A program made the translations under genes and the position numbers. Shown here one piece after another: positions 1-8,412 of a DNA stretch of 64,000 bases. Numbering within the stretch: position 1 is the first letter of the stretch; every line of letters starts with the position of its first letter. The notes below the pieces were generated by a model. The model was not told where the DNA came from. It searched no databases and was given only the letters and a program-made list of their open reading frames with translations. The DNA is from an uncultured delta proteobacterium (GTDB lineage Bacteria > Myxococcota_A > Polyangia > Polyangiales > Polyangiaceae), in assembly GCA_903906315.1 (NCBI GenBank), contig CAIVJW010000244.1:54387-118386 (forward strand). The letters are read 5' to 3'.

Positions 1-910
1 GTCGCGAGAACGACAGGAGGTGCGCGGTCAGGGCGCCCACCCGGTCGACCGATTCGAGGATGTTGGCCTGAAGCTGCGTCGCCGCCAGCGAGCCGGCGAC
101 CTCGTGCACGAGCAGCTCCGCAGCCGTGCGGACGATGGCCATGGCGTTGTTCGCTTCGTGCGCGACGCCGGCGGCCATCCGCTCCATCGACGCCATGCGC
201 TGCTCGCTGCGCGCCTCCGCCTCCAGATTGCGCCGGTCCGTGAGGTCCCGGGTCACGCCGAGCAGCTCGACCAGCCCGCCATTCGCGTCCAGCACCGGGA
301 AGGCCAGCACCTCGGTCCAGAAGGTCGTGCCGTCCTTGCAGTTGTACTCGAGGTCCCCTCGGAATGGGGCCGGAACCCCGCCGGCCTGCAGCGTGGCCAG
401 CATCTGCGTGAAGTACCCGACGGACCGCGCAAGCGACTCGGGCGGGAAGATCTCGTCCATCGGTTGCGCCATCGCTTCGGCTGGCGTGTAGCCCCGCACC
501 TTCTCGATCGCCGGACTGATGTAGGTCATCCTTCCATCTGGCGACATCGTCCAGACCACATCCCGCGCGCTGTCAGCGAGCACGCGATGCCGCTCCTCGC
601 TGACGTGAAGCGCTTCCTTGATCCGCTTCTCGTCGCTGAGGTCGCGGACGGCGAGCACGATCTCGGCGCCCTTCGTCGCTGGATCGCGGCTGGCGCGGGC
701 TTCGAGCGCGTGCCAGCGCTCGGCGGGCGCTTCGTCCCGCGCCGCGGCGAGCACGAACTCGGACAGCTCCGCTGGCAGCACCTCCGAGACCAGTCGCCCG
801 ACGATCGCGGGAGAAAGTGGAAGCTGCCCGGCGGCGGCCCCCGGAGCGACCGCGATGACCCTGCCGTCGGGCCCGATGTTGAGCTTCAAGATCGGGATCG
901 TGGTCGTCAT
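1..910 (-). CDS. PAS-domain sensor histidine kinase (partial, C-terminus off the left edge)
   Basis: The first 303 residues are present and the reading frame is still open at base 1, so the ATPase domain lies outside the window. The start is ATG at 910 (MTTTIPILKLNIG). A weak N-terminal PAS-like stretch is followed by a clear PAS/PAC unit at about residues 95-235, with YISPAIEKVRGYTPAEA and the PAC signature FWTEVLAFPVLD. The dimerisation/phosphoacceptor helix then begins with MAAGVAHEANNAMAIV, where His is the expected phosphorylation site; HEANN replaces the more usual HEINNPL. There is no signal peptide or membrane segment, so this is probably a soluble sensor. The ligand and response regulator cannot be told from the sequence. 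The gene stands alone here, with a 460-base gap upstream. Confidence 0.85.
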   Translation of the reverse strand, partial: MTTTIPILKLNIGPDGRVIAVAPGAAAGQLPLSPAIVGRLVSEVLPAELSEFVLAAARDEAPAERWHALEARASRDPATKGAEIVLAVRDLSDEKRIKEALHVSEERHRVLADSARDVVWTMSPDGRMTYISPAIEKVRGYTPAEAMAQPMDEIFPPESLARSVGYFTQMLATLQAGGVPAPFRGDLEYNCKDGTTFWTEVLAFPVLDANGGLVELLGVTRDLTDRRNLEAEARSEQRMASMERMAAGVAHEANNAMAIVRTAAELLVHEVAGSLAATQLQANILESVDRVGALTAHLLSFSR

Positions 911-1372
911 CGAAGGCTCCGGGTCGCGCGGTCGGCTGGCAGCCTGGAGGTGCGACCACCGGATCGGACCCAGAAGTAGCCTCGGCTACAATGGCCCGAG
1001 AGCCTGCGGGTAGGAAGCGCAAACGCCTTCAGACCGGTTCGCCGCATCTTCAAGCCCGGGGGCGTCCCCAGCGGAATCGTCCGTGGCGCGAAGCCAAGGC
1101 CCCCTCCCTCGGGGCTCGACGTGTCCCCTCTCTGCCCCCCCCACGCCCAGCGCGCGAACGTGCCAATCGGTTGGCCGCGATCGCTCGGGCGCGGGTCTCC
1201 GTGCGGGCGGCCGAGGCCGATCGAGCAGAGCGTCGCGGCGAGCTCGCGCGGGGCCAGCGCGAAGCGCCCGAGGCCGCCAGTGAGCCTCGCGGGTCCGAGG
1301 GCGCCACCGACCTCCCGTGGCGCCCTCGCAGCGCCTCCTTTCGGCGCTCGGCACAGGCTGCGAGGTCGGTCG
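911..1372. other. Intergenic region between the histidine kinase and the PAQR gene
   Basis: No convincing gene was found on either strand. The stretch must hold the promoter of the leftward kinase (start at 910) and the 3' end of the leftward hemolysin III gene (end at 1373). The only clear structure is the 12-bp-stem hairpin at 1296-1328, listed separately. Confidence 0.6.
1296..1328 (-). terminator. Hairpin downstream of the hemolysin III gene
   Basis: CGAGGGCGCCAC at 1296-1307 pairs perfectly with GTGGCGCCCTCG at 1317-1328 around a 9-base loop. It lies 45 bases past the stop of the leftward gene ending at 1373. No T-tract follows on the minus strand, so calling it a terminator rests on stem strength and position only. 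Confidence 0.45.
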
Positions 1373-2032
1373 CTACGGCATCACGGACGCCAGCGCCCTC
1401 ACCATCTCGAAGTGGCAGACCGCCGCGACGACGACCAGCGCGTGGAAGATCTCGTGATAGCCGAACACGCGCGGTGAGGGGTTCGGGCGCTTGGCCGCGT
1501 AGACGAGCGCGCCCGCCGTGTAGAGGACGCCCCCCGCGAGCAGGAGTCCGACACCCGAGGCCCCGATGGCCACGCGGACCGGCGTCCACGCACCGACGAC
1601 CGTCCAGCCGAGCGCGACGCAGATCAGCGCCGTGAGGGGCTTGGGCGCGTGGGCCCAGAAGATGGACTTCACGATGCCGAGCCCGGCGCCCGCCCAGACG
1701 ACGAGGAGCAACCGCTCGCCCGCCGCGCCGCGGACCCCGAGCAGGCAGATGGGCGTGTAGGTGCCGGCGATCTGCAGGAAGATCCCCGCGTGGTCGAGGC
1801 GCCGCATGCGCTGCCGGGCGATCGGGCTCCAGCTCGGCCGGTGGTACGCGGCGCTGATGCCCAGCATGCCGGCGAGGCAGGTGGCGTAGACCCCCACGGC
1901 GAGCCGGGCGAGGCCCGCCGGCTGCGAGGCCGTCAAGGCGCCGCCTGCGACGAGCGCGAGGAAGAAGGCGATCTGATGCGACACGCCGCGCAAGAGCGGC
2001 TTGTCCGGTGGCGCCGCCGGGACGACCGCCAT
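1373..2032 (-). CDS. Hemolysin III / PAQR-family seven-helix membrane protein
   Basis: The protein has 219 residues, the usual size for the bacterial YqfA/hemolysin III branch of the PAQR (adiponectin receptor-like) superfamily. Family marks are SAAYHRPSW near the end of helix 2, RRLDHAGIFLQIAGTYTPICL (the DH and TYTP motifs), and FGYHEIFHALVVVAAVCHF at the C-terminus. Together they supply the conserved His/Asp set of the membrane-embedded metal site. About seven hydrophobic segments can be counted. The chosen start is ATG at 2032 (MAVVPAAPPDK); the frame is open further upstream but that part is Arg-rich and lacks family character. The cellular function of bacterial members is poorly defined, and hemolysis should not be assumed. 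A hairpin follows the gene. Confidence 0.85.
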   Translation of the reverse strand: MAVVPAAPPDKPLLRGVSHQIAFFLALVAGGALTASQPAGLARLAVGVYATCLAGMLGISAAYHRPSWSPIARQRMRRLDHAGIFLQIAGTYTPICLLGVRGAAGERLLLVVWAGAGLGIVKSIFWAHAPKPLTALICVALGWTVVGAWTPVRVAIGASGVGLLLAGGVLYTAGALVYAAKRPNPSPRVFGYHEIFHALVVVAAVCHFEMVRALASVMP

Positions 2033-2247
2033 CACGCCGCACGCACGCAGAGGCGCGCGCGCCTCGCGAGGAGGCCGGGTGAGCCGCGATCTACATGCAT
2101 GGGGCCGACCGTGGCCCGTGAGCCGAGGGGAGACAAGCCCAAGACGACCGCGGCGCCGCGCGTCACGGAAGGCTCGGCCCAAGCGGCCGGCCGCGCGCGC
2201 GAAGGGCTCCACGCGCGGGACGCTCCGCGCCGGCGCGTCGCCGTGCG

Positions 2248-3342
2248 ATGCTGCGCGCGATGCTCAGAGCGCCGCGTCACGGCCGCATGCTCGACGACTT
2301 CACGCCCGGCGCGATCTACGCCCACCCGTGGGACGTGACGGTCGACGACGGCATGGTCGCGCTCTTCGCGGCTTCCTTCTGCTGCGCGACGCCGACGTAC
2401 TCGAGCCGCGCGGCCGCCCGCGCCCTCGGACTGCGGGACCGGCCGGTGCACCCGCTCCTGCTCCTGAACCTCGGGGTGTCGTTCAGCGTGCACGACGTGA
2501 GCGAGCAGGCGGTCGCGCACCTCGCCTACATCGACGTGCGCTTCCCGGCCGCCTGCTACGTCGGCGACACGCTGCGCGCGAGCACGCGCGTGCTCGGCGT
2601 GAAGCCGGTCTCGTCGGGCGACAAGGGCGTGGTGCACGTGCGCACCGAGGTGCGAAACCAGGACGACGTGCTCGTGTGCGCCTTCGAGCGCAAGGCCCTC
2701 GTCCGCGCCGGCGCGATCCTCGCGCGCCCGCCGGACCCGCCGCACGACGTCCGCCACGACGGGGTCGAGCCCGCGCGGCTGCCCGCCGTCCTCGCGGGCG
2801 ACCTCGCGCCGCCCGCACGCCTGGGCGGATTCGCCACCCTGTTCGAGGATTTTGTGGTCGGCGACGTCTACGCGCACGACGTCGGGCGCACGGTGAGCGA
2901 GGCCGAGGCCATGCAGCTCGCGACGCTGGCGCGCAACTCCCACCCGCTGCACTCGGACGAGGTCTACGCCAAGACGCACTCGTTCGCCCGCACGCGCGTC
3001 GTCTACGGGGGCCTCGTGCTCGCGTGGGCGCTCTCGCTCTCGAGCCGCGACACGGCCGGCAACGCGGTGTGGGACCTCGGCCTCGACGACGGCGCGCACC
3101 CGAGCGGCGTGCTCGCCGGCGACACGCTCTACGCCGCGAGCCAGGTGCTCGCGACCGAGGCGCTCGGCCCCACCTCGGGGTCGGTCACGCTGCGCATCGT
3201 CGGCGCCAAGAACGTGCACACGCGCACGCTGCTCGAGGCGGGCGCGGACCTGTTCACGCCGGAGCTCGGCAAGACGACGGGCAAGGTGCCCGAGAAGGCC
3301 GTGGAGATCACGCGCACGCTGCTCGTGCGGCGCAGAGGCTGA
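2248..3342 (+). CDS. MaoC-like double-hotdog hydratase, probable mesaconyl-CoA hydratase
   Basis: The 364-residue protein has two hotdog halves. The N-terminal half contains DRPVHPLLLLNLGVSFSVHD and AHLAYIDVRFPAACYVGDTL, a pattern I recall from mesaconyl-C1-CoA hydratase (beta-methylmalyl-CoA dehydratase) of the ethylmalonyl-CoA pathway. The C-terminal half has FEDFVVGDVYAHDVGRTVSE and the hydratase-2-like NSHPLHSDEVYA, where the His is probably catalytic. The next gene, eight bases downstream, is a methylmalonyl-CoA epimerase of the same pathway, which supports the call. The start is uncertain: ATG at 2248, 2260 or 2287 are all in frame, and 2287 (MLDDFTPGAIYAH) fits the domain boundary best. 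Another MaoC-type enoyl-CoA hydratase remains possible. Confidence 0.8.
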   Translation: MLRAMLRAPRHGRMLDDFTPGAIYAHPWDVTVDDGMVALFAASFCCATPTYSSRAAARALGLRDRPVHPLLLLNLGVSFSVHDVSEQAVAHLAYIDVRFPAACYVGDTLRASTRVLGVKPVSSGDKGVVHVRTEVRNQDDVLVCAFERKALVRAGAILARPPDPPHDVRHDGVEPARLPAVLAGDLAPPARLGGFATLFEDFVVGDVYAHDVGRTVSEAEAMQLATLARNSHPLHSDEVYAKTHSFARTRVVYGGLVLAWALSLSSRDTAGNAVWDLGLDDGAHPSGVLAGDTLYAASQVLATEALGPTSGSVTLRIVGAKNVHTRTLLEAGADLFTPELGKTTGKVPEKAVEITRTLLVRRRG

Positions 3343-3350
3343 GGATCGCC

Positions 3351-3785
3351 ATGTTCAAGGTGAAGCGGATCGATCACGTGGCCGTGGCCGTCGACTCCAT
3401 CGACGACGCGATCGCGAAGTGGAAGGCGCTCGGGATCGAGGTGAAGGAGCGCGAGATCGTCGCGTCGCAGAGGACCGAGGCGGCGCTCCTGCCCGTCGGC
3501 GAGACGAGCATCGAGCTCATCTCGCCCAAGGGCAACGACGGGCTCGCGAAGTTCCTCGAGAAGCGAGGCCCGGGGCTGCACCACATCGCGCTCGAGGTGG
3601 AGGGCATCGACGCCGCGCTCGCGCTGCTGACGGCGTTGGGCGTACCGCTGATCGATACGGTGCCGCGCCGCGGCGCGCGCGGGCACAAGGTCGCCTTCGT
3701 GCACCCGAAGGCCACGGGCGGCGTGCTGGTCGAGCTGGTCGAGCCGCAGGAGAGCGAGCACGTCGCCAGCGATCCGGCGGTCTGA
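3351..3785 (+). CDS. mce: Methylmalonyl-CoA (ethylmalonyl-CoA) epimerase
   Basis: This 144-residue VOC-superfamily protein matches the length of methylmalonyl-CoA epimerase. It interconverts the 2R and 2S epimers of methylmalonyl-CoA, and in some bacteria also ethylmalonyl-CoA, in the cytosol. The metal ligands of the family are visible: His in KRIDHVAVAV near the N-terminus, His in GPGLHHIALEV and Glu in VLVELVEPQ near the C-terminus. The TSIELISP and RRGARGHKVAFVHPK segments are also typical. It sits eight bases after the hydratase-like gene and is presumably co-transcribed with it. The pair points to C4/C5-dicarboxylyl-CoA metabolism (propionate, or acetate assimilation by the ethylmalonyl-CoA route). 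Confidence 0.9.
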   Translation: MFKVKRIDHVAVAVDSIDDAIAKWKALGIEVKEREIVASQRTEAALLPVGETSIELISPKGNDGLAKFLEKRGPGLHHIALEVEGIDAALALLTALGVPLIDTVPRRGARGHKVAFVHPKATGGVLVELVEPQESEHVASDPAV

Positions 3786-3952
3786 AGCGGCGCGCCTCGC
3801 GTTCGACAGCCTCTCCCCGGCCTGCGACAAGGCCACACCTCGGCCGGCGCGGCTGCGCGCCGCCGGGCCCTGAATGCGGCGCGAGCAGGCGCATCCATGG
3901 GTCCGACGGCGCGGGGCGCGAGGCGCTCCCCGCGCCCGGGGGAACGAGCACC

Positions 3953-5116
3953 ATGGAACTGCAAGCGAGCTCAGCAACGACGACGGCCGACGACGGCCGC
4001 GCCATCGATCCGCTCCTCGGGCGGGTCGTCGCGAGCCGCTACCGCCTCGACGCCGTGATCGGGGCCGGCGCCTCCGGCGTCGTGTACCGCGCCGAGCACC
4101 TCGGGCTGCGGTCGGTCGTGGCGGTGAAGGTGCCGAGCCCGGCGCTCCTGTCGCACCCCGACGCGCGCAAGCTCTTCCGGCGCGAGGCGCGCGCCGCCGC
4201 CCGGTTCGACCACCCGAACAGCGTCCGCGTGCACGACTTCGGCACCGAGCCCGACGGCCTGACGTACCTCGTGATGGAGCTCCTCGAAGGGCGCGAGCTG
4301 CTGGCCCCGATCCTCGAGGAGCCGCCGATGTCCCCCGATCGCATCGTGGACCTCCTCGGGCAGGTGCTCGACGCGCTCTCCGCGGCCCACGACGCGGGCA
4401 TCGTGCACCGCGACCTCAAGCCGGAGAACATCGTGATCGTGCAGCGCGACGGCAAGGAGGTCGCCAAGATCACCGACTACGGCATCGCCAAGCCTTTCGG
4501 CGGCGCGTTCCAGCAGAGCGCCGCGCTCACCGTCGCCGGCATGCTCAACGGCACGCCGACCTACATGGCGCCCGAGCAGGCCCTCGGCGAGGAGCTCGAC
4601 GGGCGCGCCGACCTCTACGCCGTCGGCGTCATCCTCTACGAGCTGCTCTGCGGGACGCCGCCCTTCACCGACGACAAGCCCTTCGACCTCATCCTCGCGC
4701 ACCTCATGCGGCCGCCGACGCCGCCGTCGGATCGCCGGGCGGGCGTGCACGCGGGGCTCGAGGCGGTCGCGCTCCGCGCCCTGACGAAGAAGCGCGACGG
4801 GCGGTTCGCCGACGCGCGGGAGATGAGGGCTGCGCTGCAGGCCGCGATCGCCGGCGCGGCGGACGCGCGGAGCGGGGTGCGCGAGGTCGAGAGCCGCCCG
4901 GAGGACGAGGACTCGAGGGCGACGCTCGTCGCCGTCGATGCCAAGCCCGCCGAGGGCGCGGGCGGCCGGACGCGGCGGGCGGCGGTCCGGTGGCTCGCGG
5001 CGAGCGCGATCGTGGCGCTGCTCGGCGCGTCGGCCGTGCTGGCGGGGTCGGTCGCGCTGCGGGGCGCGCGCGACGCGGGGAGCGCGGGAGTCACGGCGAC
5101 GCGATCGGGCCGGTAG
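3953..5116 (+). CDS. Membrane-anchored Ser/Thr protein kinase (PknB-like)
   Basis: The protein has 387 residues. The Hanks-type catalytic domain spans roughly residues 29-300: glycine loop GAGASG, catalytic Lys59 in VAVKV, HRDLKPEN with Asp154 and Asn159, and the TYMAPEQ segment after the activation loop. The metal-binding motif reads DYG (Asp175-Gly177) instead of DFG. This is a conservative change and the kinase should be active. A Glu/Asp-rich linker leads to one hydrophobic segment (about residues 345-370, WLAASAIVALLGASAVLAG), after which only about 15 residues remain, so no large extracytoplasmic sensor domain is present. The start is ATG at 3953. Myxobacteria carry many such kinases; substrates cannot be deduced. 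Confidence 0.93.
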   Translation: MELQASSATTTADDGRAIDPLLGRVVASRYRLDAVIGAGASGVVYRAEHLGLRSVVAVKVPSPALLSHPDARKLFRREARAAARFDHPNSVRVHDFGTEPDGLTYLVMELLEGRELLAPILEEPPMSPDRIVDLLGQVLDALSAAHDAGIVHRDLKPENIVIVQRDGKEVAKITDYGIAKPFGGAFQQSAALTVAGMLNGTPTYMAPEQALGEELDGRADLYAVGVILYELLCGTPPFTDDKPFDLILAHLMRPPTPPSDRRAGVHAGLEAVALRALTKKRDGRFADAREMRAALQAAIAGAADARSGVREVESRPEDEDSRATLVAVDAKPAEGAGGRTRRAAVRWLAASAIVALLGASAVLAGSVALRGARDAGSAGVTATRSGR

Positions 5117-5128
5117 GCGCGGCGGACT

Positions 5129-5142
5129 GCCCCGTTCGGGGC
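5129..5142. terminator. Small hairpin between convergent genes
   Basis: GCCCC at 5129-5133 pairs with GGGGC at 5138-5142 around a GTTC loop. It lies between the rightward kinase (ends 5116) and the leftward lipoprotein gene (ends 5202). There is no T-tract and the stem is short, so this is a weak candidate. Confidence 0.25.
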
Positions 5143-5201
5143 GACGCGGCAGGATCCACCGCGACCGAGCCTCTCGTGGCCCTCGCTGCGCGCGGTCGAC
5201 G

Positions 5202-7385
5202 TCAGTACGAGCAGTAGTTCTGCCCCGGCGTGTCGTGACACGTCGCCCCGCCCAGGCAGAGCCCGCTGCACGACAACGCGCCACCGGGACACTGGCAGTT
5301 GCAATAGGACCCGACTGCGGTGGTGTAGCAGGTGGCCCCGCTCCCGTAGCCGTCGGTCACGCACTCCGCATTGGAGAAGCACGTGCAGCCGTACTCGCCC
5401 GCGACGGGGTTGCCGCACGCGCGGCCATTGCCACAGACGACGCCGCACGAGCCGCAGTGGCTCGTCGATGCCTTCGCGACGCAGCTGCCGCTGCAGCAGT
5501 AGTTGTTGCCGCCGCACGACGTGCCCGCCGCGACCGCGCGGGTGCAGCTCTGCGTGCCCGTCGTCTTCACCGATCCGCACGCGCCGGCCGCGCAGGCGTA
5601 GGCGGTCACGGAGCGGCTCTGCGTGCCGGTCGCGTCGCACGCGCTCGAGTAGCCGCCGCACGCGCCCCAGGCGCCGTAGACCGTGGCGCCGCACGCGACG
5701 CCCTCGGTGGCCCGCGCGCAGGCCTGCGTGTCGGTGGTGGCGACGTCCGCGCAGGCGCCGGCGGCGCACGTCGGGGTCGTGACGGCGCGGGTCTGGGTAC
5801 CGCCCGTGGCGCAGGAGCTCGCGAAGCCGCCGCACGCGCCCCAGGCGCCGAGCGCAACCGGGCCGCAGACCGATCCCTCGGTCACGCGCGCGCACGCCTG
5901 CGTCTCGGTCGACACGGCCGGGGCGCACGTGCCTCCCTTGCACGCCGGCACGGTCACGGTGCGGGTCTGCGTGCCCTCGGTCGCGCACGCGTCCGCGAAG
6001 CCGCCGCACGCGCTCCAGTCGCCGTGGCTCGGACCCCCGCAGTCCGGGTCGACGAGGCATCCGACGCACGCCTTGCCCGGCTCGTCGCAGAAGTTCGCGC
6101 AGGGCGACCCCGGGTGAACCGAACACGCCCCGGCCTCGCAGACGTCGAGGCCGTTGCAGAAGAGGGCGTCGTCGCATCCGGCCGTGTTGTTCGCGTGCGC
6201 ACAGCCCTTCTTCGCGTCGCAGGCGTCGTCCGTGCACGGGTTGTGGTCATCGCAACCGACGGCCGCGCCCGGCTTGCACGCGCCACCGGCGCAGCGGTCG
6301 CCCGCCGTGCACGCGTCGCCGTCCTCGCACGCGGCGACGTTCGGCGCGTGCAGGCAGCCCTTCGTCGCGTCGCACTCATCGTCGGTGCACGGGTCCTGAT
6401 CGTCGCAGCCCACGGCCGCGCCCGGCCTGCACGCGCCGCCCTGGCACACGTCGCCGTCGGTGCACGCGTCGAGGTCGTCGCACGGCGCCGTGTTGCCCGC
6501 GTGCGAGCAGCCCTTCTGCGGGTCGCAGGCGTCGTCCGTGCACGGGTCGTCGTCCTCGCACGAGACGGATCCGCCGCCGGTGCAGGCGTGGGCGGCGCAG
6601 CTCTCGCCCGTGGTGCACGCGTCCCCGTCCTCGCAGCCCTGACCGGCGCAGTCGTCGTCGAGGCAGTCGACGCGCCCGTCGCAGTCGTCGTCGCGGCCAT
6701 CGCCGCACGCGGCCTCGGCGTCGCCGACCTTGACGCAGCCGGGCGGGCCGCCCGTGGCGAGGCAGCCGTCGGTCGGGTTGCAGGTCGATCCCTCCTCGCA
6801 CAGGCCGTCATTGGGCGGGAAGAGGCACACGCCGTGATCGCACTTCGGCGCGAGGCAGCGGTTCTCCGTGCGGCAGCTCCCCTCGCTCGTGCACTCGGCC
6901 GAAGGGCAGCTCTCGGGCGTCTCGGGCGTGCACTCGGGCGCGGCGCACCGGCCGGCGACGCAGGTCGTCGCGGCAGGATCGCCGTCGGGCAGGGGGCACG
7001 TCACGCCCGCGCAGCTGCGCGTCACGACGACCGTGAGCGCGTAGTCCTTCTTCAGCGCGATGCGCGAGAGCCGCGACACGAGCGGCGCGCCGTCGATCGC
7101 GAGGAGCTGCACGCGCACGAGCGGGCTGCCCTCGGCGAGGTCGCCGAAGTCGGCGATGCGGGTGCCGGCCACGTAGTCCGAGGCCGGCTCGCTCGCGCCG
7201 TGATCGGTGGTGAGGCCGTCGTCGACCTCGGTGACGACCCGCCCGAACTCGACGCCCGGCACCAGATCGGTGCGGAGATCGACGCTGAGCGCGTAGGTGG
7301 TGGCCCCCCCGCACGAGGCCGCGAAGGTCGCGGTCGCGCCGATCGCGACGGCGAAGCTGAGCCAGCGAACGGCCCGACGCACCAT
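5202..7385 (-). CDS. Large Cys-rich lipoprotein with Dictyostelium-type and thrombospondin-like repeats
   Basis: The protein has 727 residues. The signal peptide ends in the lipobox FAASC with Cys25 as lipidation site, so it is probably exposed at the cell surface. A region free of repeats (about 26-120) is followed by four or five tandem Cys units of the form CxDGDxCTxGDxC...PCTDDxCDxxKGCxH, resembling Dictyostelium (slime-mold) repeats. Three thrombospondin-like units follow, starting GDWSACGGF, GAWGACGGF and GAWGACGGY, each with GTQTRxVT or a close variant. The C-terminus is another Cys-rich stretch ending QNYCSY. Proteins of this composition are common in myxobacteria; an adhesive or structural surface role is an inference. 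It faces the CPBP protease gene across a 220-base divergent gap. Confidence 0.85.
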   Translation of the reverse strand: MVRRAVRWLSFAVAIGATATFAASCGGATTYALSVDLRTDLVPGVEFGRVVTEVDDGLTTDHGASEPASDYVAGTRIADFGDLAEGSPLVRVQLLAIDGAPLVSRLSRIALKKDYALTVVVTRSCAGVTCPLPDGDPAATTCVAGRCAAPECTPETPESCPSAECTSEGSCRTENRCLAPKCDHGVCLFPPNDGLCEEGSTCNPTDGCLATGGPPGCVKVGDAEAACGDGRDDDCDGRVDCLDDDCAGQGCEDGDACTTGESCAAHACTGGGSVSCEDDDPCTDDACDPQKGCSHAGNTAPCDDLDACTDGDVCQGGACRPGAAVGCDDQDPCTDDECDATKGCLHAPNVAACEDGDACTAGDRCAGGACKPGAAVGCDDHNPCTDDACDAKKGCAHANNTAGCDDALFCNGLDVCEAGACSVHPGSPCANFCDEPGKACVGCLVDPDCGGPSHGDWSACGGFADACATEGTQTRTVTVPACKGGTCAPAVSTETQACARVTEGSVCGPVALGAWGACGGFASSCATGGTQTRAVTTPTCAAGACADVATTDTQACARATEGVACGATVYGAWGACGGYSSACDATGTQSRSVTAYACAAGACGSVKTTGTQSCTRAVAAGTSCGGNNYCCSGSCVAKASTSHCGSCGVVCGNGRACGNPVAGEYGCTCFSNAECVTDGYGSGATCYTTAVGSYCNCQCPGGALSCSGLCLGGATCHDTPGQNYCSY

Positions 7386-7605
7386 GCGCGCAGGGTATCA
7401 CGGCCCTCGATGCGGGCCGCAGCGCGGCGCAGCGCGGCGACGTGCGCGGGGATCACGGCGGGCGCGTCACGACGGATCGCCTCGGCGGCGGGCACCGCGG
7501 CGCCGGAGCGACGGCTGGCGGCGCGAGCGCGGCCACCGGGCTCGCGCGGTGGTACAAGGGATCGACCTCCCACGGGACCGGCGCGCGCGGTCACCACCGA
7601 CCGAC

Positions 7606-8412
7606 GTGACCACGCCCCCCGAACCAAGCCCCGCGCCACCGATCGATCCCGTCGCGGAGCCCGGCGCCGCCGCGGCCGATGGCGCGCCCTCGCTCGCAAC
7701 CCCGGGGCCGGACGCGCCGCGCGAGGCGAGGCGCCGCGGGATCGCCGCCGCCGCGATCACGACCCTGGTCGTCACGGCCGTCTCCTGGGTCGCCCCGGAG
7801 AAGCACGCGGCCACGCTGGTCGGGCTCGCCTTCCTGACCGCGACGTGGTGGCTCGTCGTCCGGCATGACGAGGGCGTGATCCGCGCGTACGGCCTCTCGC
7901 TCGGCGGCCTCCTCGAGCCGGTCGCGATCGACCCGCGACGCCTGGCCCGCGACGCGCTCGTCGCTCTCGCCTGGGCGTTCGGGATCGCGATCCTGTTCTT
8001 CCCGCCGTTCTGGGTCGGCTACCGCGCGTGGTGGCACGCGACCGCGCCGTTTCACCTCCGCGCGCCCGCGTCGATCGCCGACGACGTCGCCGGCCAGCTG
8101 CTCGTCATCGCCCTGCCCGAGGAGGCCTTCTTCCGCGGCTTCCTGCAGACCGAGCTCGATCGCGCGTGGCGGCCGCGCGTGCGCGTCCTCGGCGCCGACC
8201 TCGGCCCCGGCCTCCTCGTCTCGGCCGCGATCTTCGCCGTCGGGCACCTCCTCACGACGCCGCACCCGAGCCGCCTCGCGGTCTTCTTCCCCGCGCTCGT
8301 CTTCGGTTGGCTCCGCGCGCGCACCGGGGGCGTCGGCGCGGGCATCGTCTTCCACGCCCTCTGCAACCTCTTCTCGGCCACGCTCGGGCGCGGCTACGGA
8401 CTCGCAGGCTGA
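7606..8412 (+). CDS. CPBP-family (CAAX-like) glutamic intramembrane protease
   Basis: The 268-residue polytopic protein carries the CPBP/Abi signature: PEEAFFRGFLQTELD (Glu172, Glu173, Arg177), His214 in FAVGHLL, and His250 with Asn254 in FHALCNLF. These are the catalytic residues of intramembrane Glu proteases. The first 45 residues are Pro/Ala-rich and presumably cytoplasmic, followed by five to seven helices. I chose GTG at 7606; the frame is open upstream but without plausible protein character. In myxobacteria some members (myxosortases such as MrtX/MrtC) process MYXO-CTERM proteins, and a MYXO-CTERM-like protein is encoded at 27335-28930, so that role is possible but unproven. The stop overlaps the start of the next gene (TGATG), implying coupled translation. 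Confidence 0.85.
   Translation: MTTPPEPSPAPPIDPVAEPGAAAADGAPSLATPGPDAPREARRRGIAAAAITTLVVTAVSWVAPEKHAATLVGLAFLTATWWLVVRHDEGVIRAYGLSLGGLLEPVAIDPRRLARDALVALAWAFGIAILFFPPFWVGYRAWWHATAPFHLRAPASIADDVAGQLLVIALPEEAFFRGFLQTELDRAWRPRVRVLGADLGPGLLVSAAIFAVGHLLTTPHPSRLAVFFPALVFGWLRARTGGVGAGIVFHALCNLFSATLGRGYGLAG

Noticed and set aside
20..979. Plus-strand frame of 319 codons at the left edge
   Set aside because: The minus strand encodes a PAS domain and HisKA motif here; the plus frame has no recognisable features.
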